A stretch of DNA of 45,145 nucleotides from Coprobacillaceae bacterium UN01-12pH3A. Lineage in GTDB: Bacteria > Bacillota_I > Bacilli_A > Erysipelotrichales > Coprobacillaceae. Every line of letters begins with the position of its first letter. Positions within the stretch are counted from its first letter, which is position 1. Of this stretch, positions 31,377-40,745 are shown piece after piece. The translations under genes and the position numbers were made by a program. The stretch covers positions 1 through 45,145 of the forward strand of contig JAQENU010000016.1 in NCBI GenBank assembly GCA_027676805.1, given 5' to 3'. The notes beneath the pieces are model-generated. The model saw nothing but the letters and a program-made list of their open reading frames with translations. It searched no databases and was not told where the DNA came from.

Positions 31377-32048
31377 ATGTCAACCATCTTAATTGTTGAA
31401 GATATGCAGGATATCAACGATATGCTCAAGCAGTACCTGCAAAATGACGGTTATTCATGTACACAGGCTTTTTCAGGAACGGAAGCTTTACTGTTGTTAA
31501 AAAATGAAACATTTGATTTGATATTGCTGGATTTAATGCTGCCCGGATTAACCGGTGAAGCATTGCTTACACAAATAAAAAAGAAAAGTGGTACGCCGGT
31601 GATTATTCTTTCCGCTAAAGATACAGTGGATACACGTGTTGAAGTATTGGAGCTGGGAGCAGATGACTATATATGTAAGCCATTTGTCTTGAAGGAAGTG
31701 CTGGCAAGGGTGCATGTTCAGCTTAGAAAAAGAAATAATGGAACCAATCAGCTCCTTCAAATAAAAAATATGCGATTAAATCTGACAACAGTTGAACTGA
31801 TGATCGATGACCATAAAGTGGCTTTGACAAAGCATGAATTTAATATTCTGCGTTTATTGATGGACTCCCCTAATCAAGTGTTTACAAAACAAGCGATTTA
31901 TGAATATGCTTGGGAAGACGACTATTACGGAGATGAAAGAATTATTAATACCCATATCGGCAATCTGCGTGCTAAATTTCGTCGATACAGCGATCAGGAC
32001 TATATTCAGACTGTATGGGGCATTGGCTTTAAATTTGCAGATGCTTAA
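31377..32048 (+). CDS. OmpR/PhoB-type response regulator
   Basis: 223 residues. The receiver domain spans about 1-115 with acidic residues in ILIVEDMQD, phospho-acceptor Asp52 (LILLDLMLPG), and Lys in ICKPF. The winged-helix DNA-binding domain spans about 125-223 (LTKHEFNILRLLMDSPNQVF, RIINTHIGNLRAKF, VWGIGFKF). Three consecutive ATG codons begin the frame. The third (31377) has the best spacing, 7 bases after AGGGGG. It heads the cassette RR, ABC ATPase, permease, kinase. Its stop codon overlaps the first of five CTTG repeats, its likely binding sites. Confidence 0.94.
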   Translation: MSTILIVEDMQDINDMLKQYLQNDGYSCTQAFSGTEALLLLKNETFDLILLDLMLPGLTGEALLTQIKKKSGTPVIILSAKDTVDTRVEVLELGADDYICKPFVLKEVLARVHVQLRKRNNGTNQLLQIKNMRLNLTTVELMIDDHKVALTKHEFNILRLLMDSPNQVFTKQAIYEYAWEDDYYGDERIINTHIGNLRAKFRRYSDQDYIQTVWGIGFKFADA

Positions 32049-32097
32049 TCTTGTCACTTTCTTGTGATTTGCTTGCAGCTTCCTTGAAAGCGTCTTG
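32048..32097 (+). promoter_or_regulatory. Five CTTG direct repeats at exact 11-bp spacing
   Basis: Half-sites start at 32048 (ATCTTG), 32059 (TTCTTG), 32070 (TGCTTG), 32081 (TCCTTG) and 32092 (GTCTTG), each sharing CTTG and each 11 bases from the next. They end 1 base before the -10. This matches how OmpR/PhoB-type dimers bind tandem half-sites on one face of the helix. They replace a recognisable -35, which suggests an activator-dependent promoter. Confidence 0.75.
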
Positions 32098-32098
32098 C

Positions 32099-32104
32099 TA
32101 TAAT
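32099..32104 (+). promoter_or_regulatory. -10 element of the ABC transporter promoter
   Basis: TATAAT, 22 bases before the ATPase start codon, preceded by the CTTG array and lacking a standard -35. Confidence 0.7.
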
Positions 32105-32126
32105 GGCATTGCAAGGAGGAATAATC

Positions 32127-33038
32127 ATGGAAAACAACATTGTTGAAACAATAAGCTTAACAAAAAAGTTTAAACATCAAACAGCCGTTAATGCGATAAA
32201 TCTGCATGTACCTAAAGGCGCTATTTATGGATTTATAGGAAGAAACGGGGCAGGAAAATCCACTGCTTTAAAAATGATCTGCGGACTTGTCAAACCGACT
32301 TCCGGTGAAATTCGATTATTTAATGAGGCGCATTTTGATTTAGCGTATCGGAGCATTGGCGCACTCATTGAAAATGTAGGGGCATATCCGGAACTGTCAG
32401 CAAGAGAAAATATGCTGTTAAAAGCAACCGGATTGGGTTTAAATGATAAAGAAGAGATTGAATCCTTATTAATATTGTCAGGACTGAATCCAAAGGATAA
32501 AAAACCGGTTAAACAGTTTTCTTTAGGGATGAAACAACGCTTAGGGATTGCGCTGGCACTGCTGGGAAATCCCGATTTGCTGATTTTAGATGAACCGATC
32601 AATGGCTTAGATCCTGAGGGGATTCGAGAAATACGCAATACGATTCTAAAATTAAATGAAGAAAAAGGGATGACCTTTATAATCAGCAGTCATATTTTAA
32701 GTGAGCTTGATAAGGTAGCAACCCATTATGGGATTATAAAAGATGGAGAATTGATTGAAGAAATTTCTCAAAAAGATCTCGCTGAAAAATGTAAAAGCTA
32801 TTTAGCGATGCGGGTTGATGATTTGAAGAAAACAACATTTATTTTAGAAGAAAAGCTAGGGATTAAAGACTATGAAATCAAGGAAGATGGAGAACTCCAT
32901 GTCTTTACCCAAAACAATAGTCAGCTGCTGAATACAGAACTGATGAAACAAGGTATTCAGATCTCTCAGATCTATTATCAAAAGCAAGATCTGGAATCCT
33001 ATTTTCTTAATAAGGTAGGGGGTCAGGATCATGCTTAG
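32127..33038 (+). CDS. ABC transporter ATPase, bacitracin/lantibiotic type
   Basis: 303 residues. Walker A GRNGAGKST spans 38-46, the ABC signature is FSLGMKQR, Walker B is LLILDEPINGLDP, and the switch His lies in FIISSHILSEL. The C-terminal tail of about 90 residues is seen in BcrA/LanF-type self-protection exporters. The ATG at 32127 follows AAGGAGG; an upstream in-frame ATG is too close to the -10. The last 8 bases overlap the permease gene. With the response regulator and kinase around it, a role in defence against a peptide antibiotic or cell-envelope stress is likely. Confidence 0.94.
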   Translation: MENNIVETISLTKKFKHQTAVNAINLHVPKGAIYGFIGRNGAGKSTALKMICGLVKPTSGEIRLFNEAHFDLAYRSIGALIENVGAYPELSARENMLLKATGLGLNDKEEIESLLILSGLNPKDKKPVKQFSLGMKQRLGIALALLGNPDLLILDEPINGLDPEGIREIRNTILKLNEEKGMTFIISSHILSELDKVATHYGIIKDGELIEEISQKDLAEKCKSYLAMRVDDLKKTTFILEEKLGIKDYEIKEDGELHVFTQNNSQLLNTELMKQGIQISQIYYQKQDLESYFLNKVGGQDHA

Positions 33039-33819
33039 TCTGCTTAAAATGGATATTCGAAGAATGCTGAAAAGCAAATATTTCTATATCAGTATCTTAA
33101 TATTTACAATCATTATGGGAATCTGTATTCGTTCACAAAGCGGAGCACAGGTCGAATATGGGTTTCAGGCAATTCAGACAGAACATGAAATTGGCATTTC
33201 CAACTGGATCGATTTTCGTTTATATATGCCGCTCCATATTATCTATGGTTTTGCTTCAAAATATATTATGCTGATCTTTGGCAGCTACATGGTAACCTTC
33301 GTATGCAGTGAATATAATTCCGGTTATATTAAAAATTCATGCATGATGTATAAAAACAGAAATATGATCATTTTGAATAAAGTGCTTGTCTCTTTCTTTC
33401 TGAGTATCGTAGTCACTATTTTATCTTATGTTGTTTCCACTGTCTTTGGCTTTCTTTTTATAGATGGATTTGAATGGGGTAATTTAGGGGCAGTAATCAG
33501 CTATATGGGAATCATGATCATTCAAAATGTCGCCCTTTTTTCTTTGCTGACCTTTGTATCGACGCTGACAAGAAATAAAACGGTGGGTATCCTGCTGACG
33601 TTTATCGTCACAACGGGATTATCTATGATTGTATGTCATGCAGTATTTGATTTACTGCACATCAGTGATCTATCGAATTACACCATCTCACAGTTGTATA
33701 TGTCCATGCCGATGTATTATGATTCGGTTTTAAGTATGCGCGTACTGTTTGGTTCGATTGGCTTCATTATTCTTTATACTGTACTGAGCATTTTAGTCAT
33801 CAATCACAGAGATATTTAA
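33031..33819 (+). CDS. ABC-2 type permease subunit
   Basis: 262 residues with six hydrophobic segments: about 16-32, 72-94, 112-140 (SFFLSIVVTILSYVVSTVFG), 152-175, 183-205 and 235-255. It is of the BcrB/LanEG kind that pairs with the upstream ATPase. GTAGGGGG before the ATG, and the overlap with the ATPase gene, point to coupled synthesis. The family is poorly conserved, so the assignment rests on membrane pattern and position. Confidence 0.88.
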   Translation: MLSLLKMDIRRMLKSKYFYISILIFTIIMGICIRSQSGAQVEYGFQAIQTEHEIGISNWIDFRLYMPLHIIYGFASKYIMLIFGSYMVTFVCSEYNSGYIKNSCMMYKNRNMIILNKVLVSFFLSIVVTILSYVVSTVFGFLFIDGFEWGNLGAVISYMGIMIIQNVALFSLLTFVSTLTRNKTVGILLTFIVTTGLSMIVCHAVFDLLHISDLSNYTISQLYMSMPMYYDSVLSMRVLFGSIGFIILYTVLSILVINHRDI

Positions 33820-33835
33820 AAACAGGAGGGATAGA

Positions 33836-34744
33836 ATGAAAGTGATTGTCATCATGTTAGTGGGGATTATTTTTATTCTGTCCCTTTTTATTATTAAATT
33901 AAAGGGTGATCTTCATCATATTAATCGGCAGACCAATGCAAAGCTAAATAAAGAAAACCATTTTGTTATTACGAATGATGTGAAAATGAAAGAAATGACA
34001 GAGCTATGTGAAAACCTCAATTTGATGTATGAAAAATTTTATCAGGCACAGCTTAATGCATTACATAAAGAAAAAGAGTTTAAAGAAATGCTGTCTTCGA
34101 TTGCTCATGATGTACGCACACCTTTAACTAGCGTGCAGGGATATCTGCAAATGCTTCAAGAAAAAGAAACATCAAAAGAAAATGAATCCTACTATCGGAT
34201 TATTCAGCAGCGAATAGATGATATTCGTACTTTACTGGAACAGTTCTTCTTTTATTCTAAACTTCTGAATAATGATGCTTCGTGGGAGATGCAATCTTAT
34301 TCACTTTATGAGAGCTGCTGTCAATCTTTAGCGGGATTTTATAGTCAATTTGTTAAAGCGGGGGTTGAGCCGCAGCTTCATTTCGATGATCCGGATTACA
34401 CGATCGAAACGAACCCTGATTTACTACAGCGTATTTTTGATAATCTCATCATGAATGGACTCTTGCATGGGAAAGGAGATATATTCATCCGACAAAACGG
34501 GGATGAACTTTCCTTCACGAATGAGGTGGAGACAACATACCCTATCGATGCTGACAGAGTTTTTGAACGTTTCTATAAAGCGGATCCTTCGAGGATCCAT
34601 ATCTCATCCGGGTTGGGGTTAGCGATTGTTAAAGAGATTGCGGAGTCTTCTAAAATAAACGTGAAGGTTCAATTAGAAAATCATCTTTTCAGTGTTATTC
34701 TTGATTTTAAAAACATTCATCAAAATAAAAACCATGGGATTTGA
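33836..34744 (+). CDS. Sensor histidine kinase with minimal sensor region
   Basis: 302 residues. It has one N-terminal membrane helix (about 3-22), a short coiled segment, the HisKA phospho-acceptor SSIAHDVRTPLTS with His91, and an ATPase domain (N-box DNLIMNGLLHG, G-box SSGLGLAIVKE). There is almost no extracytoplasmic part, so it cannot bind a ligand outside. Kinases of this build often read the state of a partner transporter, here the ABC pair encoded just upstream. GGAGGG precedes the ATG. It should phosphorylate the response regulator at 31377. Confidence 0.93.
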   Translation: MKVIVIMLVGIIFILSLFIIKLKGDLHHINRQTNAKLNKENHFVITNDVKMKEMTELCENLNLMYEKFYQAQLNALHKEKEFKEMLSSIAHDVRTPLTSVQGYLQMLQEKETSKENESYYRIIQQRIDDIRTLLEQFFFYSKLLNNDASWEMQSYSLYESCCQSLAGFYSQFVKAGVEPQLHFDDPDYTIETNPDLLQRIFDNLIMNGLLHGKGDIFIRQNGDELSFTNEVETTYPIDADRVFERFYKADPSRIHISSGLGLAIVKEIAESSKINVKVQLENHLFSVILDFKNIHQNKNHGI

Positions 34745-34779
34745 CCGGCAGAATGCAGGAATGAGCACCATGGTTTTAT
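34727..34779 (+). terminator. Terminator of the RR/ABC/kinase cassette
   Basis: AAAACCATGG pairs with CCATGGTTTT over a 30-nt loop. The stem begins inside the kinase coding end. Confidence 0.6.
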
Positions 34780-34816
34780 TGATTTGAAAAAATAAAGCCT
34801 CCCTCATAAGAACGTT

Positions 34817-34822
34817 TATAAT
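34817..34822 (+). promoter_or_regulatory. -10 element of the GH42 gene
   Basis: TATAAT about 25 bases before the start codon. A -35 at the right spacing is not evident, so an activator may be needed. Confidence 0.45.
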
Positions 34823-34847
34823 AGGAAAGGAAAGAGAGGAATGGAGA

Positions 34848-36866
34848 ATGATTGAACAAGAGCGTATAAAAAAGATATTATTTGGCGGAGATTATAATCC
34901 CGAACAATGGCCGGAAGAAATCTGGGAAGAAGATATGCGTCTTTTTAAATTAGCACATGTCGATACCGTCACGATTAATGTTTTCAGCTGGGCAATGCTT
35001 CAACCAAGGGAAGAAGTCTATGATTTTAGTAAACTGGATAAGATCATGGAGATGACAAAAAAGAATCATTTGAATGTTTGTTTAGCGACTTCAACAGGGG
35101 CTCATCCGGCTTGGATGGCAAGAAAGCATCCTGATATTTTAAGGGCAGATGCTCAGGGGATCAAACGTCAGTTTGGCAGCCGTCATAACTCTTGCCAAAA
35201 TTCTAAAACATATCGCTATTATGCCCCTAAATTAGCGGCCAAGATTGCCGAACGCTATAAAGGATATGATAATATTGTGGCTTGGCATATCAGCAATGAA
35301 TTTGGTGGTGAGTGTCACTGTGATAACTGCCAGAAAGCCTTTAGAGTGTGGCTGAAAGAAAAATACGGAACGATAGAAAACCTAAATGTTGCATGGAACA
35401 TGGCATTTTGGGGACATACTTTATACGATTTTGAAGATGTCGTACTGCCTGATTTAAGATCAGAAGAATTTTTAAGACCGGGACGCACCTGTTCAAGCTT
35501 TCAAGGAATCAGCCTCGACTATAAACGCTTTAATAGTGATAGCTTGCTGGAATGCTTTCGATTAGAAAGAGATGCAGTGCGCACAATAACGCCGAATATT
35601 CCGATTACCACCAATCTTATGGGAACTTATAAACCTTTAGACTATCAAAAATGGGCAAAGGAAATGGATTTTATCTCATGGGATAATTACCCTGAATATG
35701 ATGCGATTGCTTCTCAGGTAGCATTCAGCCATGATTTGATGAGGGGAATTAAGCAAGGCAAACCATTCGCTTTGATGGAACAAACGCCAAGTGTCAGCAA
35801 CTGGCATCCTTATTGTGCATTGAAGCGTCCGGGGGTGATGCGTCTGTACAGCTATCAGGCAGTGGCACATGGGGCAGACACCATTTTGTTTTTTCAAATG
35901 CGCAGAAGTAAAGGGGCCTGTGAAAAATACCATGGTGCATTGATTGATCATTGCGGACATGAACATACCCGTGTCTTTAAAGAAATGAGTGCGTTAGGGG
36001 AAGAATTAGAGCGTCTAGGCTCTGCTGTCTTAGGCGGCTGCACCCAAAGTGAGGTGGCGATCGTCTTCGACTGGGATAATTGGTGGGCCAGTGAATTATC
36101 TGCCGGACCTAGCCAGAATATCAGTTACTTAAAAGAAGTACAAACCTATTATCATTATTTTCATTCTCATCATATTCCGGTCGATATTGTCGGTGTTGAT
36201 GAGGATTTATCTCAATATAAAATGGTCATTGCTCCGCTTTTATATATGTGCAAAGAAGGCTTTGATCAAAAACTGCGTGATTATACGAAGAACGGCGGCT
36301 GTTTCGTGACCACTTATTTCAGCGGCTATGTAGAAGATCATGATTTAGTTGTAGGCGCTTATCCGGGACGCTTAAAAGATTTATTAGGAATATGGGTAGA
36401 AGAAATCGATGCTTTGCCACCGGAAACTTCTAACTATTTCGATTATAATGAGCAGACATATCCGGCGATGATCGCCTGTGATTTGCTGCATACCAAGACT
36501 GCAAAAGCATTAAGCACATACAAGCAGGATTTCTATGCGGGAATGCCGGCAGTGACAAAAAATCAATATGGAGACGGTCAAGCTTATTATATCGCTACCC
36601 ATTCCAATGATGCTTTTTATGAAGCTTTCTTTGATGACCTGACAACACGATTAGGAATTTTCCCAATCACAAACGTTCCTCAGGAAATTGAAGCGACGAT
36701 ACGTCGAAACAAAAATGGAAATTTCTTATTCTTATTAAATCATTCTCAAAAAACGCTTAATTGTGTAATAGACCGCAAGGGGAAGGAGCTTCTTAGCAGC
36801 CAAGCTTATCAAAAAGGGGAGACTTTAACCTTTTTGCCTTATGATGTCAAAATCATAAAATTCTAA
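34848..36866 (+). CDS. Beta-galactosidase, GH42
   Basis: An intracellular retaining beta-galactosidase of 672 residues, normal for the family. FGGDYNPEQWPEEIWEEDM is the classic GH42 start. Acid/base Glu151 lies in SNEFGGECHC, and nucleophile Glu311 in LMEQTPS. The cysteines around CHCDNC form the usual zinc site. A trimerisation domain (about 390-600) and a C-terminal beta domain follow. No signal peptide. AGAGAGG precedes the ATG. It stands alone with its own terminator. GH42 enzymes usually act on galacto-oligosaccharides or arabinogalactan pieces more than on lactose. Confidence 0.95.
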   Translation: MIEQERIKKILFGGDYNPEQWPEEIWEEDMRLFKLAHVDTVTINVFSWAMLQPREEVYDFSKLDKIMEMTKKNHLNVCLATSTGAHPAWMARKHPDILRADAQGIKRQFGSRHNSCQNSKTYRYYAPKLAAKIAERYKGYDNIVAWHISNEFGGECHCDNCQKAFRVWLKEKYGTIENLNVAWNMAFWGHTLYDFEDVVLPDLRSEEFLRPGRTCSSFQGISLDYKRFNSDSLLECFRLERDAVRTITPNIPITTNLMGTYKPLDYQKWAKEMDFISWDNYPEYDAIASQVAFSHDLMRGIKQGKPFALMEQTPSVSNWHPYCALKRPGVMRLYSYQAVAHGADTILFFQMRRSKGACEKYHGALIDHCGHEHTRVFKEMSALGEELERLGSAVLGGCTQSEVAIVFDWDNWWASELSAGPSQNISYLKEVQTYYHYFHSHHIPVDIVGVDEDLSQYKMVIAPLLYMCKEGFDQKLRDYTKNGGCFVTTYFSGYVEDHDLVVGAYPGRLKDLLGIWVEEIDALPPETSNYFDYNEQTYPAMIACDLLHTKTAKALSTYKQDFYAGMPAVTKNQYGDGQAYYIATHSNDAFYEAFFDDLTTRLGIFPITNVPQEIEATIRRNKNGNFLFLLNHSQKTLNCVIDRKGKELLSSQAYQKGETLTFLPYDVKIIKF

Positions 36867-36868
36867 AT

Positions 36869-36922
36869 AAAAAAGTTCAGATCGAAATCGCTGATGCCAT
36901 TTTCGAAATGAACTCTTTTTTT
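36869..36922. terminator. Bidirectional terminator between the GH42 and GH1 genes
   Basis: AAAAAAGTTCA pairs with TGAACTCTTTTTT, with an inner stem CGAAAT/ATTTTCG. Confidence 0.8.
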
Positions 36923-36923
36923 A

Positions 36924-38363
<1,440 letters not shown>

Positions 38364-38474
38364 CTAGTAGTATATTTTAAACATATATATTATACCTGCT
38401 TTAAAAATAAAGTGAGTGTTTTTTCATAATAGTAAAACAAAAATACTGGGAATTTAGCATGCAGACTGCTTTTG

Positions 38475-38504
38475 TTGTCAATGTATTTTAATTTAGTGTA
38501 TAAT
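38475..38504 (+). promoter_or_regulatory. Promoter of the 88-residue membrane protein gene
   Basis: TTGTCA (38475-38480), 18-nt spacer, TATAAT (38499-38504). Confidence 0.75.
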
Positions 38505-38521
38505 AAGCCTAGGTGATCAAA

Positions 38522-38788
38522 ATGACAAATTTTTTAATCTGTTTATTAATATTTAGTGTAATCGTTTTAGTAATGGCTTTGGTTTATGTGGTAGCAAATC
38601 TTATTTTTACGTTTAAGCTGTTAGTTCAAACTGCTTCCCGTTTAGAAAAAACAGTGACACGTTTGGATCAAATCACAACTAAAGGAAATCAGATCGTTGA
38701 GAATTATCGGCGTCCGTTCTTATTTGTAAGAGGGGTATCATTAAAAGTGCAAAGCATAGTTTCAAAGATTGTACATATATTGAAGTAG
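38522..38788 (+). CDS. Small membrane protein with a coiled tail, unknown
   Basis: 88 residues. One hydrophobic helix (about 3-30) is followed by an amphipathic, coil-prone part (TASRLEKTVTRLDQITTKGN) and a basic end. This resembles DUF948/YtxG-type small proteins, but only in form. The ATG at 38522 has AGGTGAT upstream; the GTG 9 bases earlier is inside that ribosome site. The next gene follows after 9 bases, so they form an operon. Confidence 0.7.
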   Translation: MTNFLICLLIFSVIVLVMALVYVVANLIFTFKLLVQTASRLEKTVTRLDQITTKGNQIVENYRRPFLFVRGVSLKVQSIVSKIVHILK

Positions 38789-38797
38789 GAGGGAACT

Positions 38798-39196
38798 ATG
38801 AGACTGAATATTGATGATATCAATGCTTTTAAGACGCCTTTAGCCAAATGGCTGGGAAACGAATATAAGGTAGATATAGAAAGACTGACATTATATATTA
38901 AGGATATCCTTTATTTCGATGCTGAAATGTATTATAAAGGATTGAAAATCCATATCGATGCCAAAGTGAAGATCAATAGTGAAAACGGAGATCTGATCAT
39001 TGAAGTTGTCGAAGGGCAAGCCAAAAACAAATATCTAGTGTTCAATCTGATTGATTTTATTACACCGCTTATAAAAGAAAGCAGTTTTTTTAGAATTGAA
39101 GATAATAAGATGATCTTTTCTTTTGATGAGATGCATCTGCCAGTGATCTTTAAGCAAATTAGAATCGTTGATGAAGAAATTTTCATCGATTTTTAG
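38798..39196 (+). CDS. Unknown 132-residue protein
   Basis: No membrane segment or signal peptide is evident. It consists of alternating beta-prone stretches (DIERLTLYIKDILYFDAEMY, LKIHIDAKVKIN, GDLIIEVVEGQA) with a helical middle (FNLIDFITPLIKES), and ends IFIDF. The alternation recalls lipid- or hydrophobe-binding folds such as DUF2993, which I offer only as an idea. AGGAGGG precedes the ATG. It is coupled to the small membrane protein gene, suggesting a joint role at the membrane. Its stop codon overlaps the cre site of malQ. Confidence 0.7.
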   Translation: MRLNIDDINAFKTPLAKWLGNEYKVDIERLTLYIKDILYFDAEMYYKGLKIHIDAKVKINSENGDLIIEVVEGQAKNKYLVFNLIDFITPLIKESSFFRIEDNKMIFSFDEMHLPVIFKQIRIVDEEIFIDF

Positions 39197-39208
39197 AAAA
39201 CGCTTTCA
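39195..39208 (+). promoter_or_regulatory. cre site (CcpA) before malQ
   Basis: AGAAAACGCTTTCA differs from the strong cre TGAAARCGYTTTCW only at the first base. It overlaps the malQ -35, so it should repress. Confidence 0.6.
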
Positions 39209-39231
39209 ATATATCGGCAAATCTGTATAAT
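39203..39231 (+). promoter_or_regulatory. malQ promoter
   Basis: CTTTCA (39203-39208), 17-nt spacer, TATAAT (39226-39231). Confidence 0.6.
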
Positions 39232-39252
39232 GTAAATATACTTTTATGCTTT

Positions 39253-39280
39253 AAAAGAAGTGTAGGGATACACTTCTTTT
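39253..39280 (+). terminator. Hairpin in the malQ leader
   Basis: AAAAGAAGTGTA-GGGA-TACACTTCTTTT, a perfect 12-bp stem. It lies after the malQ promoter and 25 bases before the ATG. It may end the upstream operon, or act as an attenuator in the malQ leader. Confidence 0.6.
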
Positions 39281-39305
39281 ACAATCAGTTGGGAGGCTAC
39301 ATAGC

Positions 39306-40676
39306 ATGAAGAAAGCAGGAATATTATTGCCGATTTTTTCCTTACCATCACTTGATGGTGTAGGGACATTTGGCAAAAGTGCTTATGAATTTGTGAATTA
39401 TATGAAAGCAAGTGGGCTGCATTACTGGCAGATCCTGCCTTTAAATCCATTGGATTCAAGTTATTCACCTTATCAGACTATTTCCAGTTTTGCGGGAGAG
39501 ACCGTTTATATCGATCTTGCCTTATTAAAAGAAAATGGATTGTTGGAAGAAATAGAATGGGAACATTTCGATCCGCATTGGGCGGACTATCGCCGAGTAA
39601 AGATTTTTAAAGAGCCTTATTTTAAACAGGCATTTGAAAACTTTACACCGGAGCATAGCTGGTATCCGGATTTTACACAGTTTAAAGAAAAGACATGGTG
39701 GCTGGATCATTTCTGTGACTTTAAAGTTCTGTATCGCACAAATAATAAAAATGAATGGTCAGCCTGGCAGCAATTTGAAATTGATGAAACATTGAAAGAG
39801 TTTGAAGCGTTTAAGCAATATTTGTTTTACCGTCAATGGCAGGAGCTCAAAAAATATGCAAATGACAAGGGAATAGAGGTCATTGGTGATCTGCCATTTT
39901 ATGTAGGGTATAATAGTGAAGATGTTTACTTTAATAAGCAGCTGTTTAAATTAGATGACAATAATCAGCCCAGCTGTGTTTCGGGAGTACCGCCGGATTA
40001 TTTCAATCCTGACGGACAGCGCTGGAATCATCCGATCTATGATTGGGAAGCTTTAGAAAAGGAACATTTCAATTATTGGGTGGATAAGATCCTGCAAGCG
40101 TGTCAGACCGTAGATTTGTTAAGATTGGATCATTTCCGTGCCTTTGATACGTATTGGCAGGTAGAGGTTCATTCGGTTGGTGCACGTGACGGGTCATGGC
40201 AGGAAGCACCGGGACATGCCCTATTTACAGAATTATTCAATCGTTATCCCAATTTAAATCTTATTGTTGAAGATTTAGGGTATCTGCGTGAAGAAGTCTA
40301 TCAATTAAAAGATCGCTTTGGCTTTATGGGAATGAAGATCATGCAGTTCTCGTTTGAAGAAACACTGAATCAGCAGATTCCCGAAAACTGTCTGTATTAT
40401 ACAGGAACCCATGATAACGATACATTGCTGGGCTGGATGACGGAGGAAAACATTGACTACAGTATTGATGAACTGTTAGAGATGGCATTGTCGACAGCCG
40501 CAGAGATTGTCATTATCCCTTTGCAGGATTTTCTTGGCTTGGATGATTCAAGCCGAATCAATTCTCCGGGAACGATTGGAACGCAAAACTGGACTTGGCG
40601 TATCGACAGCTTGGAGGATTTTGCCGAAAAATGTGAATCCATCAAAGCGATGCTGGAAAGAGCCCAAAGAATTTAA
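39306..40676 (+). CDS. malQ: 4-alpha-glucanotransferase, GH77
   Basis: An amylomaltase that moves maltodextrin units between chains. It has 456 residues, somewhat shorter than the common 500. The nucleophile Asp lies in LRLDHFRAFDTYW near residue 280, the acid/base Glu in LIVEDLGYL near 322, and the third Asp in TGTHDNDTLLGW near 375. FSLPSLDGVGTFGKSAYEFV near the start is the typical beginning. GGGAGG precedes the ATG by 8 bases. It is probably CcpA-controlled (cre at 39195). No glycogen phosphorylase lies in the window. Confidence 0.95.
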   Translation: MKKAGILLPIFSLPSLDGVGTFGKSAYEFVNYMKASGLHYWQILPLNPLDSSYSPYQTISSFAGETVYIDLALLKENGLLEEIEWEHFDPHWADYRRVKIFKEPYFKQAFENFTPEHSWYPDFTQFKEKTWWLDHFCDFKVLYRTNNKNEWSAWQQFEIDETLKEFEAFKQYLFYRQWQELKKYANDKGIEVIGDLPFYVGYNSEDVYFNKQLFKLDDNNQPSCVSGVPPDYFNPDGQRWNHPIYDWEALEKEHFNYWVDKILQACQTVDLLRLDHFRAFDTYWQVEVHSVGARDGSWQEAPGHALFTELFNRYPNLNLIVEDLGYLREEVYQLKDRFGFMGMKIMQFSFEETLNQQIPENCLYYTGTHDNDTLLGWMTEENIDYSIDELLEMALSTAAEIVIIPLQDFLGLDDSSRINSPGTIGTQNWTWRIDSLEDFAEKCESIKAMLERAQRI

Positions 40677-40679
40677 GAT

Positions 40680-40709
40680 AATGCCACGATATCGTGGTAT
40701 TTTCTTTTT
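40680..40709 (+). terminator. Terminator of malQ
   Basis: AATGCCACG-ATAT-CGTGGTATT followed by TTCTTTTT. Confidence 0.82.
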
Positions 40710-40717
40710 AAAAAAGG

Positions 40718-40723
40718 TATAAT
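40718..40723 (+). promoter_or_regulatory. -10 element of the aminopeptidase gene
   Basis: TATAAT 22 bases before the ATG. The upstream -35 region overlaps the malQ terminator and is weak. Confidence 0.45.
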
Positions 40724-40745
40724 GAGTCACAGGAGGAAAAGAGAA

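Noticed and set aside
34805..34822. AACGTT-centred sequence before the GH42 gene as a cre site
   Set aside because: The right half lacks the required C, and the arms do not match the consensus.
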